DNA from: an uncultured Clostridia bacterium
GTDB taxonomy: Bacteria > Bacillota_I > Bacilli_A > RF39 > UBA660
DNA length: 52,568 nucleotides
Direction of reading: 5' to 3'
Assembly (NCBI GenBank): GCA_947643225.1
Contig: CANRVH010000005.1
Span: 1-52,568 of the forward strand
The translations under genes and the position numbers were made by a program. Shown one piece after another: positions 15,975 through 26,391 of the stretch; positions within the stretch are counted from its first letter, which is position 1; the number at the start of each line of letters is the position of its first letter. Below the pieces are notes generated by a model. The model ran no database searches. It had not been told where the DNA came from and saw nothing but the letters and a program-made list of their open reading frames with translations.

Positions 15975-16388
15975 CTAAGTAAAAAAATCAACCATATAAG
16001 GAATGAAAATAATCATTTCCCCAACAAATGCCAAAACACTCATCATAAAAGTTGTTGCACTTCCCACATCCTTTGCTCTTTTAGCAAGAGGATGAATTCT
16101 ATCTGTTATTAAATCAACAGAAGCCTCAATCGCTGTATTAAGAAGTTCAGCACATAAAATCATTCCCATAAGAATAATCGAAAATATCCACTCATATCGG
16201 CTAATATGAAAGACAAAACCACAAAGTACAACGATCACACTCATCACCAAATGAATCCATAAGCTTTGCTCATCCTTATAACTCATAAAAACGCCATTAA
16301 CAGAATTGAAAAAACTTCTACTAAATCTTCTCAGTCCATACTTCTTATCTCGGTCAAACTTTTTCCTTCTTCTACCTGGAAATGCCAT
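15975..16388 (-). CDS. dgkA: Diacylglycerol/undecaprenol kinase (DgkA type)
   Basis: 137 aa with a positive N terminus and three membrane helices. The catalytic signature is ELLNTAIEASVDLITDR followed by HPLAKRAKDVGSATT. Gram-positive members phosphorylate undecaprenol to recycle the wall lipid carrier. It overlaps ybeY by 17 bases. Confidence 0.93.
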   Translation of the reverse strand: MAFPGRRRKKFDRDKKYGLRRFSRSFFNSVNGVFMSYKDEQSLWIHLVMSVIVVLCGFVFHISRYEWIFSIILMGMILCAELLNTAIEASVDLITDRIHPLAKRAKDVGSATTFMMSVLAFVGEMIIFIPYMVDFFT

Positions 16389-16821
16389 ATTCCATCAAGA
16401 CCTCCTCTTGTTTTTGAAACATAATTTCTTCCTCTTCCCTACTCATATGATCATATCCTAAAAGATGATAAAAACCATGTACTGCTAAAAAGGAAATCTC
16501 TCTTAAAAAAGAATGACCATATTCTATAGCTTGGCTTCTAGCCTGTGAAATAGATAAATAAATATCACCTAATATTCTTTCACCACTGCCATTAATAACA
16601 AACTTCTCATCTTCTAAGGCAAAGGTAATGACATCAGTCTTTTTGTCTATTCCTCGATAAGTTTTATTAAGATCATGAATATAAGAATCATCAACCAAAA
16701 TAAGAGCAAAAGTAGTATCTTCCAGTTTCTCCTTATCCATTGCATACAATAAAACCTTCTCTACAATATCAATTTCTTTTATTTCTTCATCCAATAAGTT
16801 ATTAATTATAACTTTATTCAT
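16372..16821 (-). CDS. ybeY: Endoribonuclease YbeY
   Basis: 149 aa. The zinc motif HGFYHLLGYDH (H-x3-H-x5-H) near 114-124 is preceded by DVITFALED. It takes part in 16S rRNA 3' maturation and ribosome quality control. phoH usually precedes it but is absent here; a VanZ-like gene takes that place. Confidence 0.95.
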   Translation of the reverse strand: MNKVIINNLLDEEIKEIDIVEKVLLYAMDKEKLEDTTFALILVDDSYIHDLNKTYRGIDKKTDVITFALEDEKFVINGSGERILGDIYLSISQARSQAIEYGHSFLREISFLAVHGFYHLLGYDHMSREEEEIMFQKQEEVLMEYGISR

Positions 16822-16851
16822 CTATATCACCACTATTAAATTATATCATGA

Positions 16852-17439
16852 TTAAATTAATGTTAAAAGTCCCAATAAAATAAGAACAGAACAAATATTA
16901 AGAAAAACCTCACTCCTAAATATTGCTGGAATTTTCTTTGAAATATTAATAATCATATAGTAAAAATAAAAGCCTAACAATCCTCCAATGGCATTAAGTA
17001 AAATATCATCGACATCAAACACTCTACCAATACTCATTTGAACGGTTTCAATTACACAAGAACCAACTAATGTCAAAAATAAAATCAACCACGGTTTCTC
17101 TTCCTTCAAATAATAACTAGCGAAAAAACCATATGGTAAAAACAAAAGAACATTGCCTACTACATTTTTAAGAAACAATCTACTTCCTACTGGATATCTA
17201 AATATTTCCTTAAAAGGAACAAAATTATTAGTAGACCAACTAACAACATCTTGCTTAGTAACAACTTGGAATAAAATCAAAACATAAATAATAGATGCCA
17301 ATTTAAATAATTCCTGATAAAAAACAAAATGACCCCTGTTTTTAATCAAATAAGTGACCCTTAAACTAACAATAATTACAACACTAACTAAGACCATAGG
17401 CCAAGTTGTATCAATAACATTACCAATAATATTATTCAT
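16852..17439 (-). CDS. VanZ-like membrane protein
   Basis: 195 aa from ATG 17439, which has GGGAGG seven bases upstream; the longer frame reads into yqfD. It has five or so membrane helices and the VanZ-like pattern NNFVPFKEIF, then NVVGNVLLFLPYGFF and RVFDVDDILLNAIGGLLGF. VanZ-family proteins are linked to teicoplanin tolerance and to unknown envelope roles. Its place inside the yqfD-ybeY cluster, where phoH and yqfF are expected, is unusual. It overlaps yqfD by 8 bases. Confidence 0.85.
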   Translation of the reverse strand: MNNIIGNVIDTTWPMVLVSVVIIVSLRVTYLIKNRGHFVFYQELFKLASIIYVLILFQVVTKQDVVSWSTNNFVPFKEIFRYPVGSRLFLKNVVGNVLLFLPYGFFASYYLKEEKPWLILFLTLVGSCVIETVQMSIGRVFDVDDILLNAIGGLLGFYFYYMIINISKKIPAIFRSEVFLNICSVLILLGLLTLI

Positions 17440-18577
17440 CTGTATCCTCCCGAAGACTAAGATCTGTGATTTTCTGGTAATCTGTAACATCCTCTTTTAC
17501 CTTTAAAAATATATCTACTATTATTTTACTATCTTTAAGTGTTTTTTTCAAAACTTTTTCTAATAGAATATTCTTTTTTTTAAATTTACTTTCAGCAATC
17601 TCTAAAGCTTTTTCTTCTATATTATAAATATTATAGTTTCTTTTAATTACTTTTGTCTCTTTTTTTTCTTCAAAAACCAAACGAATAGGTAATATTGGAT
17701 TTTCTAAAATCTTAGTCTCATGAAAAGAATAATTTTGATATTTTTTAAATTCAAAACTAAGACTCTTATTTAATATTTTTAGACTAACCACTTTCTTTTT
17801 TCTTCCTGTCGGTTTTTCTTCATAATAATGAATAGGAATTTCTGTCCTAATTTTATACCAAACTTCGCCAAATATTTGTCCCTCTGCTCTAATTTTACTA
17901 ACTTCATTCTCCTTATTCTTAATAGTACCGCTAACAATAATATCTCCTTTTTTTACATAATCATACTTTTTCTTAACGATTTCACCATTTCTTGCCTGTA
18001 TACTTAAAATCATAGTATCTTTTTTAGCAATAATATCTCTAGGAGCAGAATCTGTATTCACCTTTTTCTTTTTTCGTTCTTCCACATGAACAACATACTT
18101 TGTCCCAATACGATCAATTTCTAACCATTCTATTTTAGACTTTTCCTTAGCCAAAATCTTTTTTTTAATCTTCTCTTTCTTCTCATAACTAATAACAAAA
18201 TGATATTTCTCAAGCCCATATTGAGCTAAATCGTGATAAATCAAATTTCTTATTTCTTCTTTAGAATGAACTACTTCAACAGAAAAAATAATATTAGATA
18301 GAAAAAGAATAAAAGAAAGTCCTAACAGAAAAAAGAAAAGTAAATAACGATATTTATAGACTAAGTATTTATACTTTTCCATTCCAAAACGATTAAGTAT
18401 CTTAATTTTACAACTGGTTTTAATTTTTTTTACTTTTTGATAATCATCACTATTAATAACAATAATTAACTGATTTTTTTCTTCTTCTATAGAATATAAT
18501 TCTATTTTATTTCTAATAAGAGTACCCAAAAAATATCGACAAGAAAAACCTGTTATCTGTAACTTATATCTATTCAT
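17432..18577 (-). CDS. yqfD: Sporulation protein YqfD
   Basis: 381 aa of the YqfD family. A short N-terminal domain is followed by one membrane segment (about 78-98) and a large extracytoplasmic part with the IEWLEIDRIGTKYVVHVEER block typical of the family. It is paired with yqfC, as in spore formers where both are expressed in the mother cell. It is unusually Lys-rich. It overlaps yqfC by 8 bases. Confidence 0.88.
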   Translation of the reverse strand: MNRYKLQITGFSCRYFLGTLIRNKIELYSIEEEKNQLIIVINSDDYQKVKKIKTSCKIKILNRFGMEKYKYLVYKYRYLLFFFLLGLSFILFLSNIIFSVEVVHSKEEIRNLIYHDLAQYGLEKYHFVISYEKKEKIKKKILAKEKSKIEWLEIDRIGTKYVVHVEERKKKKVNTDSAPRDIIAKKDTMILSIQARNGEIVKKKYDYVKKGDIIVSGTIKNKENEVSKIRAEGQIFGEVWYKIRTEIPIHYYEEKPTGRKKKVVSLKILNKSLSFEFKKYQNYSFHETKILENPILPIRLVFEEKKETKVIKRNYNIYNIEEKALEIAESKFKKKNILLEKVLKKTLKDSKIIVDIFLKVKEDVTDYQKITDLSLREDTDE

Positions 18578-18809
18578 CTTTTACCTCGATAAAATGAATA
18601 TCTCCTGTAATCAACACCTCATCATCTAATAACTTATTTAATACCAAATTCTCTCCTCGAATCATAATTTTAGAAAATTCACTTTTTAAAATCATTTCTT
18701 TACTATCAATTTGTAATAATGATTGATAATTTACAATATTAACTCGATCTTTCAAAAGAGTTAACTGAAATTCTTCACTATCAATAAACTCTCTAATCAA
18801 CTTTCGCAT
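18570..18809 (-). CDS. yqfC: Sporulation protein YqfC
   Basis: 79 aa from ATG 18809, with GGTGA five bases upstream; GTG and TTG starts four to five codons earlier are less well placed. It contains the YqfC-type end ILKSEFSKIMIRGENLVLNKLLDDEVLITGDI. It heads the long transcript yqfC-yqfD-vanZ-ybeY-dgkA-cdd-era-yqzL-recO. In Bacillus the gene is sigma-E controlled; I could not find a convincing sigma-E site here. Confidence 0.85.
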   Translation of the reverse strand: MRKLIREFIDSEEFQLTLLKDRVNIVNYQSLLQIDSKEMILKSEFSKIMIRGENLVLNKLLDDEVLITGDIHFIEVKDE

Positions 18810-18850
18810 ACTCTTCACCAATACAAGTTTATGTAGTAAGAATATATTTT

Positions 18851-18884
18851 AGAAAAAGAAAAAGATCCTTAAAGCATCTTTTCT
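18851..18884 (-). terminator. Terminator of the dnaG-rpoD-trmK transcript
   Basis: AAAAGAT / ATCTTTT stem with a 9-base loop overlapping the trmK stop, followed by TCTTTTTCT on the minus strand. It separates the housekeeping unit from yqfC. Confidence 0.6.
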
Positions 18885-19549
18885 AATTCATCCTTAATTA
18901 AAATCATTTCTTTCTTTACTTTTCTCTTTTTAAAATAATAATTCTTTGGCAATAAGGCTAAAAGAATTTCTCGAGACTTTAACTCCCTTTGATAGTAATC
19001 TCTAAAATTAGCATCTTTTTTCGTCAATAGAATTGGTCCAAAAAAATATTCCCTGCTGGTATACCTTTTCTTTCCCTTAACAAATTTCAATATTTGATAA
19101 ATGAATTTCCCCTCTTTAATAAAAACTTCATCTTTTATAAAATATCCCATCTTAACCAAAAATTTTTTAACATCACTTTGGTAATTATTAGGAGAAAGAA
19201 TAATCGTCTCAATTGTCTTCAAATACTCTAGATTTTTTTTAAAGATTCCTATCATATTTCTACCACCCATACCAGAAATAATAACAGTATCAATATCCGT
19301 TGTATAAACGTCTAATCCATCGCCTAAACGTAATTCTATATTCTGTTGCAATTGATACTTCTCCAAATTCTTTTTTGCCTGTTCAAGAGGACCCTCTTTA
19401 TTATCACTAGCAACAATTTTCTTGAAATCCATCTCTTTTTTTCTCGCCAAATAAATATCCAAAAAGGCATGATCACACCCAATATCGAGAAAAGATGAAT
19501 AAGGATCTACCATCTCACTCACCTTTTTTAATCTATTATTCAAATTCAT
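18869..19549 (-). CDS. trmK: tRNA (adenine22-N1)-methyltransferase
   Basis: 226 aa. The Rossmann SAM site is FLDIGCDHAFLDIYLA near residue 20, with the family motifs IISGMGGRNMI and ILSPNNYQSDVKKFL. It methylates A22 in the D loop of some tRNAs. The start ATG overlaps the rpoD stop (TAATG), and this follows rpoD as in Bacillus. Confidence 0.93.
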   Translation of the reverse strand: MNLNNRLKKVSEMVDPYSSFLDIGCDHAFLDIYLARKKEMDFKKIVASDNKEGPLEQAKKNLEKYQLQQNIELRLGDGLDVYTTDIDTVIISGMGGRNMIGIFKKNLEYLKTIETIILSPNNYQSDVKKFLVKMGYFIKDEVFIKEGKFIYQILKFVKGKKRYTSREYFFGPILLTKKDANFRDYYQRELKSREILLALLPKNYYFKKRKVKKEMILIKDELEKML

Positions 19550-20640
19550 TAGTCTGTTAAAAAATCCTTTAATTTTCTTGAACGGGAAGGATGACGTAAT
19601 TTTCGAAGAGCCTTTGCTTCGATTTGGCGGATTCTCTCACGAGTAACACCAAAAATTTGCCCAACTTCCTCTAAAGTTCTACATTGTCCATCATCTAGTC
19701 CAAATCTTAAACGAAGTACTTTTTCTTCGCGATCAGTTAAAGTTAAAAGAACATTATCAAGTTCCTCTTTTAACATCTCTTGTGTCGTAAACTCCTCAGG
19801 TCCCATAGTTCTCTCATCTTTAATAAAATCACCTAGATGCGAATCATCTTCTTCTCCTATTGGAGTTTCTAAAGATACTGGATCTTGACTAATTTTATAG
19901 ACTTCACGAACTTTTTCTACAGTAATACCAAGTTTTTTAGCAATTTCTTCATCTGTTGGCTCACGATTTAATTCTTGAGTCAATTGTCGTTGAATACGAG
20001 CTAATTTATTAATTGTCTCTACCATATGAACAGGAACACGAATAGTACGAGCTTGATCAGCAATGGCACGAGTAATAGCTTGTCTTATCCACCAAGTTGC
20101 ATAAGTCGAAAATTTATATCCCTTAGTTGGATCAAACTTTTCGACTGCTTTCATTAATCCAATATTGCCCTCTTGAATTAAATCTAAAAATAACATCCCT
20201 CTTCCAACATAACGTTTAGCAATTGAAACAACCAAACGAAGGTTAGATTCAGCTAAAGCTTTTTTAGCATCCTCATCTCCTTCAACTGCTCTTTGAGCAT
20301 ATTCAAACTCTTCATCTGATGTAAGTAAGTTAATTCGCCCAATTTCTTTTAAATACATTCTAACTGGATCATTGATTTTTACATCTTTAGATAAAGTTAA
20401 CTCTTCTGCTTTTGTATCTCCAGTAATATCTGATCCATCTGCATCATCACTACCGTCTTCTGATACAACCTCTATTCCATTTTCAATAAAAGTATTATAT
20501 AACTCATCTAGAGTATCACTATCTATTTCTAAGCCTTTAAGACGATCTGCTAATTGTTCATAAGTAATATATCCTTGTGTTTTTCCTAGTGAAATTAGTT
20601 TATTTTTTCTCTCTTCAAATGTCGTAATTTCTTCAACCAT
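19549..20640 (-). CDS. rpoD: Primary RNA polymerase sigma factor SigA
   Basis: 363 aa. Region 1.1 is acidic. Region 2 has [21 protein letters not shown] and RTIRVPVHM. Region 4.2 has [21 protein letters not shown], the helix-turn-helix that reads the -35. It is the housekeeping sigma factor, which agrees with the TTGACA/TATAAT promoters found here. AGGAG lies nine bases before the ATG. It overlaps dnaG by 8 bases. Confidence 0.97.
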   Translation of the reverse strand: MVEEITTFEERKNKLISLGKTQGYITYEQLADRLKGLEIDSDTLDELYNTFIENGIEVVSEDGSDDADGSDITGDTKAEELTLSKDVKINDPVRMYLKEIGRINLLTSDEEFEYAQRAVEGDEDAKKALAESNLRLVVSIAKRYVGRGMLFLDLIQEGNIGLMKAVEKFDPTKGYKFSTYATWWIRQAITRAIADQARTIRVPVHMVETINKLARIQRQLTQELNREPTDEEIAKKLGITVEKVREVYKISQDPVSLETPIGEEDDSHLGDFIKDERTMGPEEFTTQEMLKEELDNVLLTLTDREEKVLRLRFGLDDGQCRTLEEVGQIFGVTRERIRQIEAKALRKLRHPSRSRKLKDFLTD

Positions 20641-22372
20641 TTTTTATTTCTCCTATCCTTAAAGCCCTAATTTCATTTCCTATCATAGCTTGTCTTTTTG
20701 GATCCAATTCTTCCCTTAACTTTTTTTCTAAAACTTTTATTTGTCGATTTATAGAGTCTTCTCTAATTACTCCAAAATATAAATACAAAGTTTCCTTATC
20801 CAATTGATCACGATAAGAAGCATTAATAATAGAATTTAACGAAATTAACAACTCATCTTTATCACTTAAATAAGTAATAAAATCGGCAATTGTAACACTC
20901 CCATACTTCTTATAATAGTAAATTATTTCTTTAACTAAAATTCTCACATCTAAATCTGATATTAGAAGTTTTTCCCTTTCAACTTCACTAATCACCCATT
21001 CATTAGTTAACATAAAATAAACTACTTGTTCCATTGCCTTTCGATACTTATTTTTACGTGATAAACTTACCTTCTTCACTTCTAGTTGTACTTTTGGTTT
21101 TTGATTTTTTTTTCTTAAATTCAAAAACTTTTTTTCCAAGGTATTATACCCTATATTGAAATCTTTTGCAAGTTTTTTTAAAATTATCTCGCATCTTATC
21201 ACATCGTCAATCACACTAATTTCTTCTATTACCCGGTTAATATAATCGGATGTTTCTTGAATACTGTTAAAATTAACATCTTCCCTTATCACTTTAATTT
21301 TATAGTCATTATAATTAACAGCATTTTCTAGATAACTAAGAAAACTTTCCTTTCCCTCTTTTAAAATAAAACTATCAGGATCATCATCATGAGGAAGAGT
21401 GACAACCTTTACTTCAATCCCCTCTTTTAGAAAAATTTCTCCAATTTTATAAGCAGCATTTCTTCCAGGTTTATCTCCATCCAAACATAAAATAATTTGA
21501 TTAGATAATCTTTTAATTAACCTAATTTGTTCATTTGTCAAAGCAGTTCCCATAAGAGCAATCGTATTTTTAATACCAATTGTACTAGCCCTAATCACAT
21601 CCATAAAACCTTCCATAACAATAACAGATTTAGAAATTCTGCATTCTTGTTTAGCAATATGATAATGATATAAACAGTCTCCTTTTACAAAAATCGGTGT
21701 TTCCTTAGTATTAACATACTTATTACTATCTTCACTTGCATAAACTCTTCCTGAAAAAGCGACCACTCTTCCATTTGGATCATATAAAGGAAACATAATT
21801 CTATTACTATATACATCATGATCACCATTTGATAAGCCCATTATATTTAGGTCTGTCAAATCATATTTTTTTAAAATCAACAATTTAGTTAAATCATCTA
21901 TTCCTCTTAAAGATAACCCAATTTGAAATTCTTTAATGATTTCTTCTGTAATTCCTCTTTTTTCTAAATAGCTACGGGCTGTCTCTCCCAGTTTTGTAGA
22001 TAAATTATTTTGATAATATTTAACCGTTAAATCATAAAGATCATAATATTGCTGATACTTAGGATTTTGCTTTTTAATATGAATATTCTTAGTATCAACT
22101 CCTACCTTTTCTCCCAAATATTGAAGTGCTTCTGCAAAAGTAATATTTTCATAATTCGTTAAAAAAGTAAATACACTTCCTGTTGCATGACATGAAAAAC
22201 AAGTATAAATCTGCTTTTCTGGTGATACACATAAAGAAGGTGATCGATCATCATGAAATGGACAAACACCAAAATAGTTTTTTCCTTTTTTTTCAAGAGG
22301 TATTCTTTCTCCAATAATATCTACAATATCCACTTTTTGACGAATTTGACGACTCAAACTCTCATCTTGCAT
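20633..22372 (-). CDS. dnaG: DNA primase
   Basis: 579 aa from ATG 22372 with GAGGGAGGTG seven bases upstream; the longer frame has no support. The zinc ribbon is C37-H40...C58-C61 ([14 protein letters not shown]). The TOPRIM core has [10 protein letters not shown] and [13 protein letters not shown]. The C-terminal helical part (about 450-579) would bind the replicative helicase. It makes replication primers. It is first in the dnaG-rpoD-trmK unit. Confidence 0.97.
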   Translation of the reverse strand: MQDESLSRQIRQKVDIVDIIGERIPLEKKGKNYFGVCPFHDDRSPSLCVSPEKQIYTCFSCHATGSVFTFLTNYENITFAEALQYLGEKVGVDTKNIHIKKQNPKYQQYYDLYDLTVKYYQNNLSTKLGETARSYLEKRGITEEIIKEFQIGLSLRGIDDLTKLLILKKYDLTDLNIMGLSNGDHDVYSNRIMFPLYDPNGRVVAFSGRVYASEDSNKYVNTKETPIFVKGDCLYHYHIAKQECRISKSVIVMEGFMDVIRASTIGIKNTIALMGTALTNEQIRLIKRLSNQIILCLDGDKPGRNAAYKIGEIFLKEGIEVKVVTLPHDDDPDSFILKEGKESFLSYLENAVNYNDYKIKVIREDVNFNSIQETSDYINRVIEEISVIDDVIRCEIILKKLAKDFNIGYNTLEKKFLNLRKKNQKPKVQLEVKKVSLSRKNKYRKAMEQVVYFMLTNEWVISEVEREKLLISDLDVRILVKEIIYYYKKYGSVTIADFITYLSDKDELLISLNSIINASYRDQLDKETLYLYFGVIREDSINRQIKVLEKKLREELDPKRQAMIGNEIRALRIGEIKNG

Positions 22373-22397
22373 AGAAAAACACCTCCCTCTAATTAAA

Positions 22398-22426
22398 ATT
22401 ATCTCACAAAATATTGGTGATATCAA
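22398..22426 (-). promoter_or_regulatory. Promoter of the dnaG-rpoD-trmK operon
   Basis: TTGATA (22421-22426) and GATAAT (22398-22403) on the minus strand, 17-base spacer, 26 bases before the dnaG ATG. Confidence 0.65.
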
Positions 22427-22451
22427 TAAGTAGTGTTTTTATCAAAAAGAA

Positions 22452-22474
22452 AGTACTATCATTCTAATAGTACT
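22452..22474 (-). terminator. Second hairpin between the small protein gene and dnaG
   Basis: AGTACTAT / ATAGTACT perfect 8-bp stem with a 7-base loop, followed by TTCTTTTTG on the minus strand. It backs up the terminator at 22.59 kb and insulates dnaG. Confidence 0.5.
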
Positions 22475-22586
22475 CACTTATTTTTGTTTCATAAACACGA
22501 TTAATTAAAAACTACTCCCACAATCAAAGATTTAATACTTTAAAAAAATTATTGTTCATACCTAAATCAACAGATCTAAATTTCAT

Positions 22587-22614
22587 AAAAAAAGAACTTC
22601 ATAAACAAAGTTCT
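22587..22614 (-). terminator. Terminator of the mtaB-recD2-small protein operon
   Basis: AGAACTT / AAGTTCT stem, 8-base loop, then TTTTTTT on the minus strand; the stem begins in the stop codon of the 55-residue protein gene. Confidence 0.85.
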
Positions 22615-22780
22615 ATTCAAATTCTTCTAATGAATATGCTACTTTATAAGCCATATCTTTAGCCATATTCTTAACCTCTTGCATCGCATTAGGATTTTTC
22701 TTTTTATACATCATCCAAGCAGTAATTCCAATACCAGCAATAGCCATAGCTGACATAGCCATTTTACCCTTACCTTTCAT
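22613..22780 (-). CDS. Small YtxH-like membrane protein
   Basis: 55 aa, beginning MKGKGKMAMSAMAIAGIGIT, with one membrane segment (about 7-24), then MMYKKKNPNAMQEVKNMAKD and an amphipathic acidic tail. It resembles the short YtxH/gas-vesicle-like membrane proteins of Bacillota. GAGGTGA lies four bases before the ATG, and a strong terminator overlaps the stop codon. It is cotranscribed behind recD2 (34 bases). The function is unknown. Confidence 0.75.
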   Translation of the reverse strand: MKGKGKMAMSAMAIAGIGITAWMMYKKKNPNAMQEVKNMAKDMAYKVAYSLEEFE

Positions 22781-22814
22781 TATTTCACCTCACAAATATT
22801 ATGAAGCAAATAAT

Positions 22815-25004
22815 TTATTTTATACCATCAATCAAAAAGTCTTTAATACTTGTTCTTCTAATATCATTAACTTTATTATGAATGGCTAAATTTAATGCAC
22901 TAACCTCACCAATTAAAAATAACTTTTTCTTACACCTAGTAACAGCTGTATAAATAAGTTTACGATAAAGCATTTTATGAAAAGATCTAACAACAGGAAT
23001 AATTACAACATCAAATTCACTACCTTGAGCCTTATGAATCGAAATAGCATAAGCTTTTTTAAACTTTGTAAAATTTGTTGGTGTATATTTTACTATATTT
23101 CCATCAAAATCAATATAAATTTCTTTTTTTGGTCTACTATTAATCTTAGTAATAATCCCAATATCTCCATTATAAACATTATCATCTGGCATATTAGTAA
23201 GCTGTAACACTTTATCTCCTTCTCGATATATTTCCTCTCCAATTGCTATTTCTTTTTTTGATACCCTTTTTGGATTAAAAATATTTTGCAAACTAACATT
23301 AATATAATCAATACCACATATTGTTTTATACATAGGTGCTAAAACCTGAAATTTTTTATAAGAATAGTCGAGATAAGTTTTACTAATTTCGTTAATCTGA
23401 TCAATAACCTCATTATCCTTACACTCAATAAAAGTCAAATCCTCTTCTTGATTAAAAAATTCATGTTCTACCTCACCATTTTTAATTTCATAAGCAAGAC
23501 TAATAATATTAGATCCCTCTTCTTGACGATATAAAGTATTTAATTTACACACATTTAATTTTTCACTACAAATTAAATCACTTAATACTTGTCCAGCTCC
23601 AACACTAGGAAGTTGATCAACATCTCCTACTAAAATAATTTTAGTATGTACACTAAGTCCTTTTAACAAATGGCTAAATAAATATGTATCAATCATACTT
23701 GCCTCATCAATTAAAACAAACTCCACTTTACTTTTATTGTACTCATTAACTTGAAATTTATTAGTATCTTTGTTCCACTTTAAAAAACGATGAATAGTTG
23801 AACTTGGTAAATTAGTTGCTTCACTCATTCTTTTAGCCGCTCTTCCAGTAGGTGCTAAAAGAGCAATCTTCTCTTTTAATTTTTCATAGTCTAACTGGTG
23901 TATTTCTTTATATAATTCACATATTGCTCGCATAATTGTTGTCTTTCCTGTTCCTGGACCACCAGTAATAATCAAAAAATTTTTAAAATAACTATTCTTA
24001 ATCGCCTCTTCTTGATCAATATTATAATCAATTTGAAAGTATTCTTCTAATTTTTTAAGATAAGAATCAATATCCTTAACAACATGATCACTAGAATGTT
24101 GCAAAATATTAATCCGATTGACAATAAAACACTCACTATCATACATTTCTCTTAAATAATATTTATCCTCTACATTAACTATCATACTATCTAAAATTAA
24201 CTGCTCAATTGCTTCTTTAAAACGTTCCTCACTAATATTAATTCCTAATACTCTAGGTAATAAAGAACCAATTTCCTCAAGGTAATAATAGCTATGACCA
24301 TAGCGATTACTAACCTCATTCATAATATAAACAATAGAAGCCATGATACGATTAAGATGATCTCTTGAAATCTCATTATTTAAAGCAATATAATCCACTC
24401 TTTTAAATGAGAATTGATCAATATCATATAAAATATGATACAAATTATTCTCTATCACCTCTAAACTTCTAGCCCTATACTTATTATAAATGAGCATTGC
24501 TTCTCTAGTATTAAATCCCATATCACCAAGTTTTATAACAAGATCATAACTTTCTTCATAATCAATCAGTTTATCATGCAATCCTTTTATATCTTTTTCA
24601 CTAATACCCGGAATTAAAACCAAATTACTAGGTTGATTAAGAATAATATTTAATGCATCTTTTCCTAAAACAGAAACAATTTTTTTGGCCTTTCCCTCTC
24701 CTATTCCTTTAAATAGACCACTACTTAAAAACTCAACAAGTGCATCCTTACTTTCTGGCTTACATCTCTCATAACTTTCTGTTTGAAACTGCATCCCATA
24801 TTTTACGTGTTCTACTACTTTTCCATGAAAAATATACGTATCCATATCATTGAGTTCATGAAAATAACCAGTAAAAGTAATCGTTTTGCCTACAATATCC
24901 ACTAAATCATCACTAGCACTTTCTACTTTGAAAAGTCCTATTACATATCCAGATTCTGATTGATAAATATTTTTTTTATACTTTCCCTTTATAAAACTAA
25001 TCAT
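22815..25004 (-). CDS. recD2: RecD2-type SF1B DNA helicase
   Basis: 729 aa. The N-terminal OB-like and helix-hairpin-helix part (LFKGIGEGKAKKIV, LIPGISEKDIKGL) is followed by helicase motifs. Walker A is GGPGTGKT (about 348-355), motif II is VLIDEAS, motif III is LVGDVDQLPSVGAGQVL, and the C-terminal motif is YAISIHKAQGSEFD. It is a 5'-3' helicase without RecBC, acting in repair or fork stability. ATG 25004 has AGGTGA five bases upstream. It overlaps mtaB by 8 bases. Confidence 0.93.
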   Translation of the reverse strand: MISFIKGKYKKNIYQSESGYVIGLFKVESASDDLVDIVGKTITFTGYFHELNDMDTYIFHGKVVEHVKYGMQFQTESYERCKPESKDALVEFLSSGLFKGIGEGKAKKIVSVLGKDALNIILNQPSNLVLIPGISEKDIKGLHDKLIDYEESYDLVIKLGDMGFNTREAMLIYNKYRARSLEVIENNLYHILYDIDQFSFKRVDYIALNNEISRDHLNRIMASIVYIMNEVSNRYGHSYYYLEEIGSLLPRVLGINISEERFKEAIEQLILDSMIVNVEDKYYLREMYDSECFIVNRINILQHSSDHVVKDIDSYLKKLEEYFQIDYNIDQEEAIKNSYFKNFLIITGGPGTGKTTIMRAICELYKEIHQLDYEKLKEKIALLAPTGRAAKRMSEATNLPSSTIHRFLKWNKDTNKFQVNEYNKSKVEFVLIDEASMIDTYLFSHLLKGLSVHTKIILVGDVDQLPSVGAGQVLSDLICSEKLNVCKLNTLYRQEEGSNIISLAYEIKNGEVEHEFFNQEEDLTFIECKDNEVIDQINEISKTYLDYSYKKFQVLAPMYKTICGIDYINVSLQNIFNPKRVSKKEIAIGEEIYREGDKVLQLTNMPDDNVYNGDIGIITKINSRPKKEIYIDFDGNIVKYTPTNFTKFKKAYAISIHKAQGSEFDVVIIPVVRSFHKMLYRKLIYTAVTRCKKKLFLIGEVSALNLAIHNKVNDIRRTSIKDFLIDGIK

Positions 25005-26283
25005 TAACTTCACCTATAATATAAGGATATTCTACTCCAACAAGTCTAACAGAAATCAGTTGATCACGTTCATAGATACCCCTAATTTTTATATGTAAAT
25101 AATTTCCAGTATGTCCGTAAGTATAACCATCTCTATGATTTTCTGTTAATACCATTTTCACTTTATTAATAAACCCATCCATATATTTCTTTTCTAATTC
25201 ACGACTGACATCTAATAATTTTCTTGCTCTTTTTTTCTTAACATTACCATCAACTTGTTCCATTAAAGCAGATTTTGTTCCACTTCTTAATGAATAAGGA
25301 AAAACATGAATTTTAGCAAAGGCCAAATCATAACAAGTTTGAATTGTCTCCAAAAAATCCTCATCACTTTCTAATGGATGCCCAACAATAATATCCGTTG
25401 TAATAGCAATATTAGGTCTAATTTTTCTAATTTCTTCAATCTTTCTTTTAAAATAATCTAAATCATATTTTCTATTCATGACATCTAAAACATGATCACT
25501 CCCTGCCTGAAGAGGAATATGTAAATGATCTACAATAACAGGATAATTTTTAAGAACAGTAAGAACTTCCTCATCTAACTCAGTAATTTCAATAGAAGAA
25601 ATTCTAAGTCGCTCGAGCCCTTTAATTTTAACAATTTCCCCTAAAAGTTTAGCAAAGCTAGTATTGATATCCACTCCATAATTACCAGTATGAATCCCTG
25701 TTAAAACAACTTCTTTATATCCATTAGAAACTAAAGAAGTAATCTCCTTTATTACAGTATCAAATTTTTTACTTCTACACCTTCCTCTAACATAAGGAAT
25801 AATACAATAACTACAAAAATTCTCACAACCATCTTGGATTTTTACAAAAGCTCTTGTTCTACCTGAAAAACTCGTAATATACATATCCTCAAATACGTTT
25901 TTTTCTTCACTTTCAATATCTCTAATCACCCTTTGATTTTCAAAAAAGTCATCTAATAACTCTACAATTTTAGACTTATCTTTTGTTCCTAAATAAATAT
26001 CAACACCATCTTCTACAAACTCTTGATGGGATTCAATAAAACATCCCATCGCTACAATACAAGCATTACGATTTCTTTTAATTGCATTTCTAATCATTTT
26101 GCGAGATTTAATATCAGATTGATTAGTTACAGTACAAGTATTAATAATATAAATATCGCACAAATCTTCAAATTCTTTAATCTCATAATGATTTTTCTTA
26201 AGTAAATCAGAAATAAACAATGATTCATATGTATTTACCTTACATCCCAATGTACAAATTCCAACACTTTTCAAATCAACCAC
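24997..26283 (-). CDS. mtaB: tRNA t6A37 methylthiotransferase MtaB
   Basis: 428 aa, radical SAM methylthiotransferase. The N-terminal cluster Cys are C14 (LGCKVN), C50 (NTCTVTN) and C81 (GCFIES). The radical SAM triad is C153-C157-C160 (CENFCSYC). A C-terminal TRAM domain is present. It converts t6A37 to ms2t6A37 in ANN-decoding tRNAs. The CTLGCKVNTYES start favours MtaB over MiaB. The start is GTG 26283 with a weak GGAAAG. Confidence 0.93.
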   Translation of the reverse strand: MVDLKSVGICTLGCKVNTYESLFISDLLKKNHYEIKEFEDLCDIYIINTCTVTNQSDIKSRKMIRNAIKRNRNACIVAMGCFIESHQEFVEDGVDIYLGTKDKSKIVELLDDFFENQRVIRDIESEEKNVFEDMYITSFSGRTRAFVKIQDGCENFCSYCIIPYVRGRCRSKKFDTVIKEITSLVSNGYKEVVLTGIHTGNYGVDINTSFAKLLGEIVKIKGLERLRISSIEITELDEEVLTVLKNYPVIVDHLHIPLQAGSDHVLDVMNRKYDLDYFKRKIEEIRKIRPNIAITTDIIVGHPLESDEDFLETIQTCYDLAFAKIHVFPYSLRSGTKSALMEQVDGNVKKKRARKLLDVSRELEKKYMDGFINKVKMVLTENHRDGYTYGHTGNYLHIKIRGIYERDQLISVRLVGVEYPYIIGEVND

Positions 26284-26391
26284 TACTTTCCACTTATTGA
26301 TGATCTTCTAAGATGATTAAATCATAAAAATCAACTTAATATATTATACGATCCTATATAATTATTTTTAAGCAAAATATTTTCATTTATT

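Noticed and set aside
14743-16821. Laterally acquired block suggested by the VanZ-like insertion
   Set aside because: Base composition and codon use look the same as in the neighbours, and the genes overlap neatly; an old rearrangement is simpler.
26284-26391. Riboswitch in the mtaB leader
   Set aside because: The leader has only short AT-rich palindromes; no conserved riboswitch core could be recognised.
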